64,000 nt of DNA, taken from contig NZ_BMWA01000001.1 in assembly GCF_014650995.1 (NCBI RefSeq), positions 466,312-530,311 on the forward strand, given 5' to 3'. A model generated the notes under the pieces. The model was not told the origin of the DNA, ran no database searches, and saw only the letters and a list, made by a program, of their open reading frames with translations. This document shows, in pieces, positions 63,081 through 64,000 of this stretch; position 1 is the first letter of the stretch; every line of letters starts with the position of its first letter. A program made the position numbers and the translations under genes. The stretch is from Streptomyces viridiviolaceus. GTDB lineage: Bacteria; Actinomycetota; Actinomycetes; Streptomycetales; Streptomycetaceae.

Positions 63081-63920
63081 ATGCGGTCCCGTGACGGCAG
63101 CCCGATGCTCGGGGCGATCCGGTACGTGATGGACACAGGCACCAGACCGTCGGCCGGCCTGGGTTCGAACACCAGGGGCCGAACGGTGGAACGACCCCTC
63201 GGCGTTGTTCAACGGCAGCGGAGCAGGCTCAGTGCACCGCCCACCGGCAGGCCGCGCCGGCCAGCAGAGGTTGTCAGTGCCTGCCCGCCCTGGAATACCA
63301 CGAGGCAGACGGCGAGTCCCCGGCCTCTGACCCAGCCGGGAGCCGCTGCTGCGGGGCGGCGTTGAGGGTGGACGGCACACCGGTCCGGCCAGGCCCCCTG
63401 TGCCGGACAGCGGGCAGGGCGACGGCGCCGCCCGCCACACCGACACCGACGGCCTCAGTGTGAGCCCGTGTCCGCCCGACCCGAGGTCCGGGGAACGGCC
63501 GGCGCCGAGGGGAAGCAGCGACCGGAGCGCCGCTCCGCCCGGGATGAACAGGGCCGTGCGCTGCAGGACACGGCGGACGCCGGGAGCGTGCCGGAGGTAG
63601 CGTCTGCCGACCCACACAGCCGCCATGAGTTGTCCGCCCCGGGTGATGGTCCGGGGCATCGTCGGCCATCGCCACAGCAGCAGTACCGCCGCGATGCCCG
63701 GACAGGACAGGGCGTTGAAGGCGAAGACCCGGCCTGCGCCCGCCGCGGCGACCACCGCGCCGCCGAGGGCGGGGCACCCGGCGGCGGGCCAGGTTGATGT
63801 TCACGGTGCCCAGGGCGGCCGCCGCCCCGGTTGCCCGCGCTCCACGAGCTCGGGCTGGATGGCCGCCGCCGGCCTCGGCAGTGCGGTGCCGCACCCGAGA
63901 CGACGAGCACGGCACCCAAC
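63081..63920 (-). pseudogene. MFS transporter (EntS-like) relic
   Basis: Reverse-strand pieces of a DHA3/EntS-type MFS protein lie in three frames. From about 63755: AAAGAGRVFAFNALSCPGIA, LLWRWPTMPRTITRGGQLMA and VWVGRRYLRHAPGVRRVLQR, then TALFIPGGAALRSLLPLGAG. A shift near 63470 leads to AVGVGVAGGAVALPAVRHRG. A last scrap at 63160-63090, PLVFEPRPADGLVPVSITYR, matches the C-terminal extension of this group. The N-terminal half (beyond 63800) is unrecognisable. Broken by at least two shifts and deletions. The remaining bases 63921-64000 show nothing I can assign. Confidence 0.7.
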
Positions 63921-64000
63921 CCGCTCCTCCGTGGTCCTCATGAGGGGGGCCTGGTCCAGGCGGGGGCGGAGGCGGACAGGCGGTGTGTGGCTGCTGAGGT

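Overview
High-GC DNA with strong third-position G/C, GTG and TTG starts, GGAGG-like ribosome sites, LAL and AraC regulators, a WhiB-like protein, an SsgA-like protein, an RNase Sa homologue and abundant alpha/beta hydrolases: this is Streptomyces chromosome. The central block (SNF2/SWIM pair, ROK kinase and sugar ABC operon, allantoin genes, malate synthase) resembles, from memory, the gene order beside the CPK/scb region of S. coelicolor. No rRNA, tRNA or CRISPR was seen. I could not run searches; identities come from recognised motifs and remembered family sequences.

Layout. 1-5.6 kb: the start of a lipoprotein solute-binding gene, an alpha/beta hydrolase with an Asp nucleophile, a large LAL regulator and a decayed uppP. 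5.7-11.5 kb: a translationally coupled SNF2 helicase and SWIM zinc-finger protein carrying long internal repeats. 11.6-18.7 kb: an SDR relic, then a sugar ABC operon with ROK kinase, a GntR regulator and a divergent inositol-dehydrogenase-like gene; the perfect palindrome TGTCCGGACA lies in both control regions. 18.8-24.8 kb: P450, two-component pair, RNase Sa-like enzyme, RibD-like reductase, SDR. 25-31.7 kb: allantoicase, allantoinase, IclR regulator, MocA-like protein and malate synthase, which together point to ureide use feeding glyoxylate into central metabolism.

31.8-36.6 kb: a HipA-like kinase, then a decayed integrated element (integrase fragments, DUF317 relic) beside an XRE/NB-ARC/TPR STAND protein. 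37-39.6 kb: an MFS exporter and a perhydrolase-like enzyme. 39.7-45.7 kb: a murein amino-sugar recycling locus (murQ, RpiR regulator, BadF-type kinase, SSS symporter, anmK) in which murQ carries one in-frame TGA. 45.8-50.8 kb: a lipoprotein, an FAH-family enzyme and a fused FAD/Fe-S dehydrogenase. 50.9-56.3 kb: three alpha/beta hydrolases, pyruvate oxidase and a universal stress protein on one strand. 56.6-64 kb: SsgA-like and WhiB-like developmental genes among relics (luciferase-like monooxygenase, pirin), a second LAL regulator, an AraC regulator and a broken MFS gene.

The window mixes intact catabolic operons with an unusual number of broken genes, which suggests a plastic chromosome-arm region. 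The most checkable novelties are the murQ nonsense codon, the paired GntR operators, the Asp-nucleophile hydrolase, the repeat-rich SWIM protein with a thrice-repeated motif, and two convergent gene pairs whose stop codons sit in a shared hairpin.
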